Shown here in pieces: positions 55,501 through 62,942 of a stretch of 64,000 nucleotides of DNA. Origin of the DNA: Prado023 sp963788325 (GTDB taxonomy: Bacteria > Actinomycetota > Actinomycetes > S36-B12 > CAIYMF01); NCBI GenBank assembly GCA_963788325.1, contig CAWBGJ010000015.1:124001-188000 (forward strand), given 5' to 3'. Below the pieces are notes generated by a model. That model did not search any database, was not told where the DNA came from, and saw only the letters and a program-made list of their open reading frames with translations. The first letter of the stretch is position 1. The number at the start of each line of letters is the position of its first letter. The translations under genes and the position numbers were made by a program.

Positions 55501-56231
55501 CCGGCCGGGTGCACGCCCGGGGCGTGCGACGCCTCGTCGCCATGGCAGTGCCTGATCCCGCGCCACGAGGGCACGCCGGCCTGGACATGACCAGTCGGCT
55601 GGTCATCGGTCGCTACCCCCACGGCGGCGCCGCGGCCCTGCTCGCCGACTGCGCCGACGCATGCATCGACGCCCTGCTGGCCGGTCCGACCCTGCGCGAC
55701 GAGAAGGCCTTCGCTGCCGCGGTCGCCCGGGTCACCCTCGAGCTGCCCCGGCTCTACGCCGACGCCCTGCGCCAGGTCGTGGCCGCACTCACCGACGCGT
55801 GGGCCGCCGAGCGGGCCGCGGACGCGTTGACCTCGCCCGTGGTGGCCGACGCGGTGGTCGATATCCGCGCCGAGCTCGACCGCCTGGTCGGTCCGGCTCC
55901 CCTGAGCAGGATCGGCCTGCACCGGATGCCCGACCTGCGCCGGTACCTGCAGGCGCTGGCGTGGCGCGCGACTCGGCTGGCAGATGATCCGCCCGGCGAC
56001 GCCCGGCGGATGACCCAGGTGCTCCGGGCCGAGGACCTGCTGGCCGGGGCGGTGGCCGACTGGCCGGTGGTTGATCCGATGCTCGCCGACCAGGCCAGCG
56101 CCACCGCGCGGCAGCTGGCCGACGAACTGCGGGTGAGCCTGTTCGCGCCGCACATCCGCACGGCCATCCCCGTCTCCGAGCGCAGGATCGAGAAGTTCGT
56201 CGCGGGGCTTGGTGCGGCCCGGGGGTCCTGA
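52533..56231 (+). CDS. hrpA: ATP-dependent RNA helicase HrpA
   Basis: 1232 aa from ATG 52533. DEAH-box motor: Walker A GETGSGKTTQLP with K40, TQPRRIAARTLAARIAEE, DEAHERS, SATID, VATNVAETSITVPGI and QRAGRCGR; then HA2/OB regions and a large C-terminal DUF3418-type domain. HrpA resolves stalled, collided ribosomes and remodels RNA in bacteria. Slightly shorter than the E. coli protein (1300 aa). It converges on the next gene with only 2 bp between stops. Confidence 0.94.
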   Translation: MSLRLAVPSSLPISEHVEAITAALTAHQVVIVAGETGSGKTTQLPKIALAAGRGRGAMIGHTQPRRIAARTLAARIAEECGVELGAEVGFAVRFTDRTAKGTRVKVMTDGILLAELQRDRDLRRYDTIIIDEAHERSLNIDFLLGYLVRLLPRRPDLRVIVTSATIDVARFSAHFGGAPIIEVSGRTFPVEVRYRPAEDVASDDVDAVCDAVLECLTSGDGDVLVFLSGQREIHDVADALRPMLDAVTTVLPLYARLSSAEQHKVFAPGGGRRVVLATNVAETSITVPGIRYVVDPGTARISRFSKRLKVQRLPIEPISQASANQRAGRCGRVRDGIAIRLYSEADFLERPAFTDPEILRTNLASVILQMAALRLGELAHFPFLDPPDTRAIRDGVALLTELGALQDRPGPPRLTPLGRKLARLPLDPRLGRMVLAAAEAGCVREVVVIAAGLTIQDPRERPEAERGKADAAHARFTDKRSDFATLLNLWDHIRELRSATSANGLRRACRDQYLNYLRIREWQDLVAQIREVLAGMGIAWSSGPDDQDGVHRALLTGLLSQVGVWDPLRRDYLGARGVRFVIFPGSALARSNPDWVMSAELVETARLFARRTAAIRAEWVEEAAAHLVSRSYSEPRWSAKRGATVAVERVTLYGIPLVTGRTVDYGRIDPPLCRELFLRGALVEGDWRTHHRFWHANRAALAEAEAVEDRSRRRGLVIDDEGLFAFYDARVPADVTSVRHFDSWWKKAARSTPDLLTLTPADLRVADEGLPDDSDFPLRWTMGPQVTLNLSYAFEPGDAADGVTVDVPLAVLPDLDPAEVPGAAPGLRGELVTALLRSPPKALRKQLGPAPNLVPAVLGSPELVDQPILAGVAAAVARVSGVRLSADDWDLGRVPLHLLPRYRVLDESGNVLGEGRDLADLQRRHAPDRAAMLARAAQDITRAGATTWTFGSIPESVDRVVAGVQVTGYPALRDGGRSVDLVVLADPEQAGRVHARGVRRLVAMAVPDPAPRGHAGLDMTSRLVIGRYPHGGAAALLADCADACIDALLAGPTLRDEKAFAAAVARVTLELPRLYADALRQVVAALTDAWAAERAADALTSPVVADAVVDIRAELDRLVGPAPLSRIGLHRMPDLRRYLQALAWRATRLADDPPGDARRMTQVLRAEDLLAGAVADWPVVDPMLADQASATARQLADELRVSLFAPHIRTAIPVSERRIEKFVAGLGAARGS

Positions 56232-56233
56232 GC

Positions 56234-56638
56234 TCAGAACGCGAGGAGCAGCGCCAGCCAGGCCATGCAGACCAGCAGGGCCACGCCCGAGGTGACCAGC
56301 CCCCAGAGGGCGCCGGCTCGACCGACCTTGCGCGAGGTGCCGACCAGCAGCCCGATCGCGCTGGAGACCAGCCCGATCGGGGCGAGCACCCAGGCCACGA
56401 TCCCGATCAGCGGCAGCAGCGACAGGAACAGCGAGACGGACCCGAGCGTCGCGCCGATGACCGCCGGATTGTTCGACCGCACCAGCACCGGCGGGGCTGC
56501 GGCCGGCGCCACGAAAGGAGGGATCTGGCTCCACGCGTTCGTCATCGGCGCGGGCCAGCTCGGCGCCGCAGCCCCGGCGCCGGGAGCAGGGCCGAGGATC
56601 AGGGTGTCATGCTGATCTGGCGGGGTACGCGGGTCCAC
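56234..56638 (-). CDS. Small membrane protein (DUF4190-like)
   Basis: 134 aa from GTG 56638, chosen because a TAGGCT hexamer lies 7 nt upstream. A Pro/Ala-rich polar N terminus (residues 1-55) precedes two to three hydrophobic segments: PAVIGATLGSVSLFLSLLPLIGIVAWVL, APIGLVSSAIGLLVG, and ALWGLVTSGVALLVCMAWLALLL. This tail-plus-two-helix layout is like DUF4190 proteins. Function unknown. Confidence 0.65.
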   Translation of the reverse strand: MDPRTPPDQHDTLILGPAPGAGAAAPSWPAPMTNAWSQIPPFVAPAAAPPVLVRSNNPAVIGATLGSVSLFLSLLPLIGIVAWVLAPIGLVSSAIGLLVGTSRKVGRAGALWGLVTSGVALLVCMAWLALLLAF

Positions 56639-56645
56639 GGCCGAC

Positions 56646-56651
56646 AGCCTA
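56646..56651 (-). promoter_or_regulatory. -10 hexamer of a putative leaderless promoter
   Basis: TAGGCT on the minus strand, 7 nt before GTG 56638. Confidence 0.4.
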
Positions 56652-56661
56652 CGCCCCGAGC

Positions 56662-57153
56662 TCAGGTGGCCAGCGCAACCAGCGTGGCAACCCACAGGGT
56701 GGCGGCCAGGGCCACCGAGGCCAGCTCGATCAGGATCGAGAAGCCGGTGGCCTTCATGGCCGCCCAGGCCGAGGTCCGCGCCGCCGACCAGTCCTGCAGC
56801 CGCACCTGCTCGGCCAGGTACACCCCGCCGATGAAGCCCAGCACGAGACCGACGATCTGGGCCAGGAAGAAGCCGACGATCGCCGACACCCCACCGATCA
56901 CCAGCGACCTGCCCGGAACGCCGGCAGCGGTCATCGATCGATGCGGCAACAGGTACTTCAGCACCTGGCCGACCGCGATGATCGCTGCCATGAAGCCGAA
57001 GGCGACCCACGCGGTCGAGCCGCCCGTGAGCAGTGCCCACACGAACAGCGCGCCGACGACCAGCACGACCCCGGGCAGGATCGGCACCACGATCCCCAGG
57101 GCACCGAGCGCGATGGCCACCGCCACCAGGGCGTTGAGAAGCCCTGTGCTCAC
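56662..57153 (-). CDS. DUF456 membrane protein
   Basis: 163 aa from GTG 57153, overlapping the upstream gene's stop. About five hydrophobic segments; the DUF456 signature GIVVPILPGVVLVVGALFVWAL and the glycine-rich VGLVLGFIGGVYLAEQVR are present. Function unestablished. It is encoded behind the zinc-ribbon protein and probably shares its transcript. Confidence 0.85.
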   Translation of the reverse strand: MSTGLLNALVAVAIALGALGIVVPILPGVVLVVGALFVWALLTGGSTAWVAFGFMAAIIAVGQVLKYLLPHRSMTAAGVPGRSLVIGGVSAIVGFFLAQIVGLVLGFIGGVYLAEQVRLQDWSAARTSAWAAMKATGFSILIELASVALAATLWVATLVALAT

Positions 57154-57368
57154 TGCCCCCCGCCAGTAGGCACGGCGTGCACCGCGCCGGTGCGAGCGAT
57201 GCGTGCAGAGGCAGCGCGCAGGCTGGCCTCATGCGCGCGCAGGTGGTGGCCGCAGAACAGCAGGTGCGCCCCGGAGGACAGGGTCGCCTGGGCAACGGCC
57301 TGCGCCCCACACCGATCACAGCGGTCAGCCGCGCTGAGCGCCACATCCATCTCCAGGGTCCCCACCAT
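57150..57368 (-). CDS. Small zinc-ribbon protein (DUF7455-like)
   Basis: 72 aa from ATG 57368, preferred over ATG 57380 because AGAGG then sits 8 nt upstream. Two cysteine/histidine clusters, AADRCDRCGAQA and LLFCGHHLRAHE, suggest one zinc site. Family members (DUF7455, recalled) lie near the principal sigma factor and parE in actinobacteria, as here. It is divergent from parE. Function unknown. Confidence 0.7.
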   Translation of the reverse strand: MVGTLEMDVALSAADRCDRCGAQAVAQATLSSGAHLLFCGHHLRAHEASLRAASARIARTGAVHAVPTGGGQ

Positions 57369-57530
57369 GTCCGTCCCCATCCTCTTCAGAGTTCATCTGA
57401 GGTCCAGTGTGGCATCCCGGTCCGACATCTGCTGGCACGTTCGCCCGACGCGCAACGTGCATCCGCGGCACACCGTTTCGGCGAACGGGTTCCCGCGAGT
57501 CGAAGTGGGGGCCGAGTCGGTGGGCCCCGG

Positions 57531-57536
57531 TACCCT
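57531..57536 (+). promoter_or_regulatory. -10 hexamer of a putative leaderless promoter (parE)
   Basis: TACCCT, exactly 6 nt before GTG 57543, with no Shine-Dalgarno. Confidence 0.5.
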
Positions 57537-57542
57537 TGCCCG

Positions 57543-59651
57543 GTGACTGCCGAACCCCTGGAGCCGAGCCCGCGCCGGTCCCGTGCGCAGAAGCCGGCGG
57601 CCGGGTACTCCGCGAAGAACCTCTCCGTGCTCGAGGGACTCGAGGCGGTCCGCAAGCGGCCGGGCATGTACATCGGGTCTACCGACAGCCGCGGGCTGAT
57701 CCACTGCGTCTGGGAGATTCTGGACAACGCCGTGGACGAGGCCTTGGGCGGCTGGTGCACGCGCATCGACCTGATCCTGCGCCCCGAGGGCTCGCTCGAG
57801 GTCCACGACGACGGCCGTGGGATCCCGGTCGACATCGAGCGCCGCACCCGGCTGACCGGTGTTGAGGTCGTGATGACCAAGTTGCACGCCGGCGGCAAGT
57901 TCGGCGGTGGGTCCTACAACGCCTCCGGCGGCCTGCACGGGGTCGGCGCCAGCGTGGTCAATGCCCTGAGCGCGCGGATGGACGTCGAGGTCGACCGCGA
58001 CGCCAAGGTGCACCTGATCTCGTTCCGCCGTGGCGTGGCCGGGGTCTTCGACGCGGAGGGCCCGGACGCGGCGTTCACCAAGAAGTCGGGTCTGCGCCAG
58101 GAGGGCCGTTGCCCCCGATCTAAGACCGGGACCCGGGTGCGGTTCTGGCCCGACCGGCAGATCTTCACCGCCGACGCCGCGATCGACCTCGACGCCGTCC
58201 ACGCCCGCGCCCAGCAGACCACCTTCTTGGTGCCCGGGCTGACCATCGTGGTCCGCGACGAGCGAGATCCGGAAGCCCCCAGCGAGCGCACGTTCGCCCA
58301 CAAGGGCGGCATCGCCGAGTTCGTCGATCACCTCGCGACCGGCACCGGTGTGACTGGGGTGCTGCGGCTGGCGGGCACGGGCAACTTCACCGAGACCGTA
58401 CCGGTGCTGGACACCCGGGGGCACATGGTCCCCACCGAGGTCGAGCGCGAGCTGGTCGTCGACGTGGCCCTGCGGTGGAACACCAACTACGACACCGAGG
58501 TCCGCTCCTTCGTCAACATCGTGGCCACGCCCAAGGGCGGCACCCACGTGGCCGGCTTCGAGCGCGCCCTGGTCAAGACGTTCAACGACCACCTCACCGC
58601 CACCAAGGTCCTGCGCGCCAGCGAGGCCGCGATCACCAAGGAGGACGCCCTCGAGGGGGCCACCGCCGTGGTCACGGTCCGGTTGGCAGAGCCCCAGTTC
58701 GAGGGCCAGACCAAGGAGATCCTGGGGACCCCCGCTGCCTCCAAGATCGTGGCTGCCGTGGTCAGCCGGGAGCTGTCGAGCTGGCTGGCGAACCCTCCGC
58801 GCGGTGACAAGCTGGTCGTCAAGGCCGTGGCAGAGAAGGTGGCCAACGCCATGCGGGCCCGGGTCGCCGCACGGGCCCACCGCGACGTCCAGCGCCGCAA
58901 GAGCGCACTCGAGTCCTCCTCGATGCCTGCCAAGCTGGTCGACTGCCGCAGCGACGACGTGGAGCGCACCGAGCTGTTCATCGTCGAGGGCAACTCCGCG
59001 CTGGGCACAGCGAAGCTGGCCCGCGACTCCGAGTTCCAGGCCCTGCTGCCCATCCGGGGCAAGATCCTCAACGTGCACAAGGCGTCGCTGGCCGACATGC
59101 TCAAGAACGCGGAGTGCGCGGCGATCATCCAGGTGCTCGGTGCCGGGTCGGGTCGCACGTTCGACCTGGACTCCCTGCGCTACAACAAGATCATCCTGAT
59201 GGCCGACGCGGACGTCGACGGCGCCCACATCCGCTGCCTGCTGCTCACGCTGTTCCACCGCTACATGCCCGAGCTGCTCGCCCAGGGCCGGGTCTACTCC
59301 GCGGTGCCGCCGCTGCACCGCCTCGAGGTGCCGGCCTCCGCCGGGAAGAAGGCCGAGGTGCGCTACACGCACTCCGACGCCGAGCTGCGCGCGAACCTCG
59401 ACGAGCTCCGGCGGGCCGGACGGCGGTGGAAGGACCCACAGCGCTACAAGGGCCTCGGTGAGATGGACGCCTCCCAGCTGCGGGAGACCACGATGGAGCC
59501 CGGTCGGCGCACGCTGCGACGGGTGCGCGTGGAGGACGCGCATTCCGCGGCGTGTGTCTTCGACCTGCTCATGGGCTCGGAGGTCGCGCCCCGCAAGGAG
59601 TTCATCGTCGCCGGTTCCGCGGGCCTGGACCGCGACCGGATCGACGCCTGA
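57543..59651 (+). CDS. parE: Type IIA topoisomerase subunit B (ParE/GyrB paralogue)
   Basis: 702 aa from GTG 57543. GHKL ATPase: EILDNAVDEA, DDGRGIPV, GGLHGVGASVVNAL; transducer WNTNYDTEVRSFVNIV; TOPRIM region IVEGNSALGTAKLARDSEFQ and ADADVDGAHIR; C-terminal RYKGLGEMDASQL. ALGTAK in place of AGGSAK marks the actinobacterial ParE-like group, a second type II topoisomerase beside gyrase. The residue after EG is Asn (N484) where Asp is expected. Metal-binding Glu and DxD are intact. The parC partner is not in the window. Confidence 0.9.
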   Translation: MTAEPLEPSPRRSRAQKPAAGYSAKNLSVLEGLEAVRKRPGMYIGSTDSRGLIHCVWEILDNAVDEALGGWCTRIDLILRPEGSLEVHDDGRGIPVDIERRTRLTGVEVVMTKLHAGGKFGGGSYNASGGLHGVGASVVNALSARMDVEVDRDAKVHLISFRRGVAGVFDAEGPDAAFTKKSGLRQEGRCPRSKTGTRVRFWPDRQIFTADAAIDLDAVHARAQQTTFLVPGLTIVVRDERDPEAPSERTFAHKGGIAEFVDHLATGTGVTGVLRLAGTGNFTETVPVLDTRGHMVPTEVERELVVDVALRWNTNYDTEVRSFVNIVATPKGGTHVAGFERALVKTFNDHLTATKVLRASEAAITKEDALEGATAVVTVRLAEPQFEGQTKEILGTPAASKIVAAVVSRELSSWLANPPRGDKLVVKAVAEKVANAMRARVAARAHRDVQRRKSALESSSMPAKLVDCRSDDVERTELFIVEGNSALGTAKLARDSEFQALLPIRGKILNVHKASLADMLKNAECAAIIQVLGAGSGRTFDLDSLRYNKIILMADADVDGAHIRCLLLTLFHRYMPELLAQGRVYSAVPPLHRLEVPASAGKKAEVRYTHSDAELRANLDELRRAGRRWKDPQRYKGLGEMDASQLRETTMEPGRRTLRRVRVEDAHSAACVFDLLMGSEVAPRKEFIVAGSAGLDRDRIDA

Positions 59652-59652
59652 C

Positions 59653-60189
59653 TCAGGCCTCCTGCGGTGCCAGCGCCCCAGTGTCGACGTCGTACACGGC
59701 GCCAGCCACCACGAGGTCACGCGGCAGCAGCGGGAAACTGCGGATCCGGCGGATGTCGCGGCGCAGCGCGGCCTGCTGGTCTGTGACCGTGGCGAACTCG
59801 ATGCTGTAGGTGTCCACGCCGAACTGGTCGCGGATCTGATCGTGGATCTCGTCCTCGGCCTTGGACGCCATCGCGCAGCGGGTGTGCGGCATCACCAGCA
59901 CCCGGTCGACGTCGAGCAGGTAGCAGGCGAGCACGAGTGTGCGCAGCACGTCCTCGGTGACGCGGGCGCCGGCGTTGCGCAGGATCTTCACGTCCCCGGC
60001 CGACATGCCCAGGATCGGCAGCGGGTTGATCCGCGAGTCCATGCAGGTGATGACCGCCAGGCCCTTGGCTGCACGACCGGACAGGCCCAGGCCCTGGAAC
60101 CCGGACGCGAACTGCGCGTTGGCCACCAGCACGTCGGAGAACGCATCGGCAGGGAACGGCTGGGACGAATCCTGGTCCGAGTGGGTCAT
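59653..60189 (-). CDS. Beta-class carbonic anhydrase
   Basis: 178 aa from ATG 60189 with GGGAGG upstream. Zinc ligands C49 and, in the second motif, H102 and C105 (MPHTRCAM), with the Asp-Arg dyad D51/R53 (TCMDSRINP) and RNAGARVTEDVLRTL. It interconverts CO2 and bicarbonate, feeding carboxylases. The ATG overlaps the stop of the upstream ferredoxin-NADP reductase gene, so the two are translated together. Confidence 0.92.
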   Translation of the reverse strand: MTHSDQDSSQPFPADAFSDVLVANAQFASGFQGLGLSGRAAKGLAVITCMDSRINPLPILGMSAGDVKILRNAGARVTEDVLRTLVLACYLLDVDRVLVMPHTRCAMASKAEDEIHDQIRDQFGVDTYSIEFATVTDQQAALRRDIRRIRSFPLLPRDLVVAGAVYDVDTGALAPQEA

Positions 60190-61178
60190 TCGGTACCTCC
60201 CGAGGAGTGGCCGGGGAAGATCCCCATCCCCGGGTCGACGATGGGTGCGGCGTTGTTGACTGCAAGGGCCGCCTCGCCGAAACCGACCGAGATCAGCGGC
60301 ACCTTCCCTTCGTAGGTGACGATGTCGCCGGCTGCGAACACGTGCGGCAGCGTGGTGCGCATGGCGGTGTCGACCACGATGTGCCGCTTGGCCAGCTCCA
60401 GGCCCCAGGTCGCGATGGGCCCGATGTTGGCGATGAACCCGAGCGCGGCCACGACGGTCTGTGCGGGCAGCACGGTCTGCTCGCCGGTGGTCTTGTGGGT
60501 CACCCGCACCTCGGCGATCCCGGACCCGTCGGGCGTCCCGCGGATGTCGCTGACCTCGCTGCTGGTGAACAGCCGGACGCCGAGGTCGCGGACCGTGTCC
60601 ACCATTGATCCGTGCGCGCGGAACTGCTCGCGCCGGTGCACGAGGCTCACGCTGCGGGCGATCGGCGCCAACGAGTAGGCCCAGTCGAACGCGGAATCCC
60701 CACCACCGACGATGACGATGTCCTTGTCGGCGTGCTCGGCCAGGCGCGGGACGAAGTACACCAGGCCGCGGCCCGCCCACCCGGAGTCGGCCGGCAGGGC
60801 CCGGGGCGTGAACGACCCGATGCCGCCGGTGATGATCACGGACTTGGCCACCACGACCGTGCCCGCATCGGAGGTCACCGTGACCGGGCCCTCCTGCGGG
60901 GCCTCGAGGGTCTTCGCCTGCTCCCCGAGCAGGTAGGTGGGCGAGAACGGTGCTGCCGCCGCCACGAGGTTCTCGACAAGGATCCGACCCTTGACGGTCG
61001 GGTAGCCGGCGACGTCGAAGATGTCCTTCTCGGGGTACATCGCAGTGATCTGGCCGCCGGCCTCGGGCAGGGCGTCGAGAACCACCACCGACCAGCCGCG
61101 GAAGCCCGCGTAGTAGGCGGCGTAGAGCCCGGCGGGACCGGCCCCGATGATGAGGATGTCGCACTCATGGGTCGTCAC
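60186..61178 (-). CDS. Ferredoxin/flavodoxin--NADP+ reductase, thioredoxin-reductase-like type
   Basis: 330 aa from GTG 61178 with GGAGG upstream. FAD motif IIGAGPAGLYAAYYAGFRG, NADPH motif IVGGGDSAFDWA and second FAD motif FAAGDIVTYEGK; the redox CxxC of thioredoxin reductase is absent, and KVPLISVGFGEAALAVNN matches the YumC/TrxR-like FNR group. It moves electrons between NADPH and ferredoxin or flavodoxin. Coupled to the carbonic anhydrase gene downstream. Confidence 0.9.
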   Translation of the reverse strand: MTTHECDILIIGAGPAGLYAAYYAGFRGWSVVVLDALPEAGGQITAMYPEKDIFDVAGYPTVKGRILVENLVAAAAPFSPTYLLGEQAKTLEAPQEGPVTVTSDAGTVVVAKSVIITGGIGSFTPRALPADSGWAGRGLVYFVPRLAEHADKDIVIVGGGDSAFDWAYSLAPIARSVSLVHRREQFRAHGSMVDTVRDLGVRLFTSSEVSDIRGTPDGSGIAEVRVTHKTTGEQTVLPAQTVVAALGFIANIGPIATWGLELAKRHIVVDTAMRTTLPHVFAAGDIVTYEGKVPLISVGFGEAALAVNNAAPIVDPGMGIFPGHSSGGTE

Positions 61179-61343
61179 TGCGGGCCTCCAGGCGGGGTCA
61201 TCGGATCGGCTCCCAACCTAGCCCAGCGGACTCAGACGATGACGCACCGCCTCGGTGGCGGTACGGGCCAGCACCTCGAAGGCCCCTCGGGCTAGATTCA
61301 CCCGGGGAGCTCGGGACCCCGGGCGCCTCGGGAGGCAGCGGTC

Positions 61344-62267
61344 ATGTCGAACTGGATGCGCACGGCCGGTCGCCGGCTGTCGGGCAGCGCGCTGGGCGAC
61401 AGCTTGATCGCGGCCTACCAGACCCGGATCACAGGCCTGGCCGCCGAGGCCTCGTTCTGGGCGGTGTTCGCGCTGCCGTGGCTGCTGGTGGGCATCGTGG
61501 CCGGCCTGGCGCGCCTGCAGATCTTCGTGCACGTCGATGCTGTGGGCCAGTTCCGCGCCAACGTGGTGGAGCTGTCCCAGGAGGTGCTCACGCCCGAGGC
61601 CGTCGACGACCTGGTCATCCCCCTGCTGGACAGCGTGTTCGGCCGCGGCCAGACCACCTTGGGGATCCTGGGCATCCTGGTGGCGATCTGGGCGGGTTCC
61701 CGGGTCATCGAGGCGCTGATCAACGCGATGACGATCGTCTACCGCCGCGAGGGCCTGCGCTCGTTCGTCGGCACCAAGCTGCTCTCCCTGGGGGTCTACA
61801 TCAGCGGGCTGGCCGTCCTGGTCGTGGCCATCCCGCTGATCCTCGCCGGCCCCACTTTCCTCGTGCGCATCGTCCCCGGGGTACAGGGCTCGCTGACCAG
61901 CACGCTGCTCGTGATCGCCCAGGTCTGCGTGGTGGTGGTCCTGGTGGTCTCGCTGTACCACTGGGCCGTGCCGCACCGGACCCGATGGATCGCCGACATC
62001 CCCGGGGCGCTGATCGCCTTCGCGCTATGGGGCGCGTTCTCCTGGCTGCTGCGCTGGTACTTCCTGTGGATCTTCCGCGAGGGCTCGGTCTACGGAGCGA
62101 TCGCTGCCCCGGTGGCGGTCATGTACTGGGTGTACGTCACGGTGCTCTCGCTCATGCTCGGGGCAGCGTTCAACGGTGCGCTGGCGATCCGACGCGGCTG
62201 GTTCGTCCATCCCGACACGCCGCCACAGCCCCAGCGCCGGGCCGAGGACCTGGAACCGGGGGAGTAG
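61344..62267 (+). CDS. YihY/BrkB-family membrane protein
   Basis: 307 aa from ATG 61344 with a GGGAGGC-like site before it. Six hydrophobic segments: ASFWAVFALPWLLVGIVAGLA, TLGILGILVAIWAGSRVIEAL, LGVYISGLAVLVVAIPLILAG, LTSTLLVIAQVCVVVVLVVSL, GALIAFALWGAFSWLLRWYF and GAIAAPVAVMYWVYVTVLSL. The ITGLAAEASFWAVF opening and YGAIAAPVAVMYWVY match YihY/BrkB, whose function is unsettled. Its stop codon is inside the iron box of the next gene. Confidence 0.9.
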   Translation: MSNWMRTAGRRLSGSALGDSLIAAYQTRITGLAAEASFWAVFALPWLLVGIVAGLARLQIFVHVDAVGQFRANVVELSQEVLTPEAVDDLVIPLLDSVFGRGQTTLGILGILVAIWAGSRVIEALINAMTIVYRREGLRSFVGTKLLSLGVYISGLAVLVVAIPLILAGPTFLVRIVPGVQGSLTSTLLVIAQVCVVVVLVVSLYHWAVPHRTRWIADIPGALIAFALWGAFSWLLRWYFLWIFREGSVYGAIAAPVAVMYWVYVTVLSLMLGAAFNGALAIRRGWFVHPDTPPQPQRRAEDLEPGE

Positions 62268-62282
62268 GTAAGGCACACCTTA
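62264..62282 (+). promoter_or_regulatory. DtxR/IdeR-type iron box
   Basis: GTAGGTAAGGCACACCTTA matches the 19-bp consensus TTAGGTTAGGCTAACCTAA at 14 positions and contains the inverted repeat TAAGG/CCTTA. It covers the expected -35 of the promoter whose -10 is TACCAT at 62294-62299, a classic repressor site. Confidence 0.75.
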
Positions 62283-62293
62283 TTTTTCGGGGT

Positions 62294-62299
62294 TACCAT
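62294..62299 (+). promoter_or_regulatory. -10 hexamer of a putative leaderless promoter
   Basis: TACCAT, exactly 6 nt before GTG 62306; the iron box lies 11 bp upstream of it. Confidence 0.55.
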
Positions 62300-62305
62300 G
62301 GTCTC

Positions 62306-62434
62306 GTGCCGAAGCCGAAGAAGAAGTGCTGCGAGGATCGTCCCCGCTGCAAGCGCTGCCCGATCCGCATGCTCAAGGACGGGACGCTTCCCCCGGGCTA
62401 CGCCGTCAAGCGCCGGCGCCTGGTGCGCGTGTAG
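62306..62434 (+). CDS. 42-residue basic cysteine-rich protein under an iron box
   Basis: GTG 62306 to TAG encodes a short protein with MPKPKKKCCEDRPRCKRCPI and a basic end (GYAVKRRRLVRV). Four cysteines (CC-x5-C-x2-C) could bind one metal ion or an iron-sulfur cluster. About a third of residues are Lys/Arg, so nucleic-acid or RNA contact is possible. The leaderless-type promoter is covered by a DtxR/IdeR-type site, so expression should rise when iron is scarce. I recall similar short proteins in other actinobacteria but know no function. Confidence 0.72.
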   Translation: MPKPKKKCCEDRPRCKRCPIRMLKDGTLPPGYAVKRRRLVRV

Positions 62435-62530
62435 GCACCCTCGCGCAGTCGCGCCGCCGCGCCGCCGCGCCCTCGCGCCCCATCGGCCCCGGCTGTGAGA
62501 CTGTGGGAACCCACGAGCACGGAGGACACC

Positions 62531-62926
62531 ATGGCCAGGACAGGCACCGGCGGCGCCGATCGGGCGCCCGAGCCGGACACCGAGCAGATGGTGACTGACA
62601 CCCTGATGACCTCGGTGTTCACCGCCGCGGCCTTCACGGCGGCCACCGTGCTGCTGGCCGCGCTGGGCGGGGTGGTCATGCAACTGGGATTCACCCTCTT
62701 CGACTCGACGGGGGCCAAGGTGGGCCTGGCCGTGGGCCTGGCCCTCGGCGTGGCGCTGATCTACTGGGGGGTGCGTCGCCACGAGGAGCAGATCCGCGCC
62801 CGCAGCGCCAACCTGTACCGCGGCATCTGGATCGGCACGATCCTGTCCCTGACCATCATCGTCGTCATGGCGTACCTGCCATGGATCGCGATTCCCGTGT
62901 ACTGCCCTCCCGGTGGGACGTGCTGA
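62531..62926 (+). CDS. Membrane protein of unknown function
   Basis: 131 aa from ATG 62531 with GGAGG 5 nt upstream. Three hydrophobic segments: TSVFTAAAFTAATVLLAALGGVV, VGLAVGLALGVALIYWGV and GIWIGTILSLTIIVVMAYLPWIAI; a charged loop (RRHEEQIRARSANLYRG) and a C-terminal PVYCPPGGTC with two cysteines. The upstream 96 bp contain CGCGCCGCCGCGCC repeats only. No family recognised. Confidence 0.65.
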   Translation: MARTGTGGADRAPEPDTEQMVTDTLMTSVFTAAAFTAATVLLAALGGVVMQLGFTLFDSTGAKVGLAVGLALGVALIYWGVRRHEEQIRARSANLYRGIWIGTILSLTIIVVMAYLPWIAIPVYCPPGGTC

Positions 62927-62942
62927 GTCCCGTCCAGCGGCA

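Noticed and set aside
57393..59720. 775-residue minus-strand open reading frame opposite parE
   Set aside because: Low-complexity Gly/Val/Asp/His-rich translation typical of antisense shadows in GC-rich DNA; parE is unambiguous.
59653..61164. Minus-strand frame running through both the carbonic anhydrase and reductase genes, suggesting a fusion
   Set aside because: Only the carbonic anhydrase part is in its coding frame; the reductase is encoded in another frame with its own start and stop.
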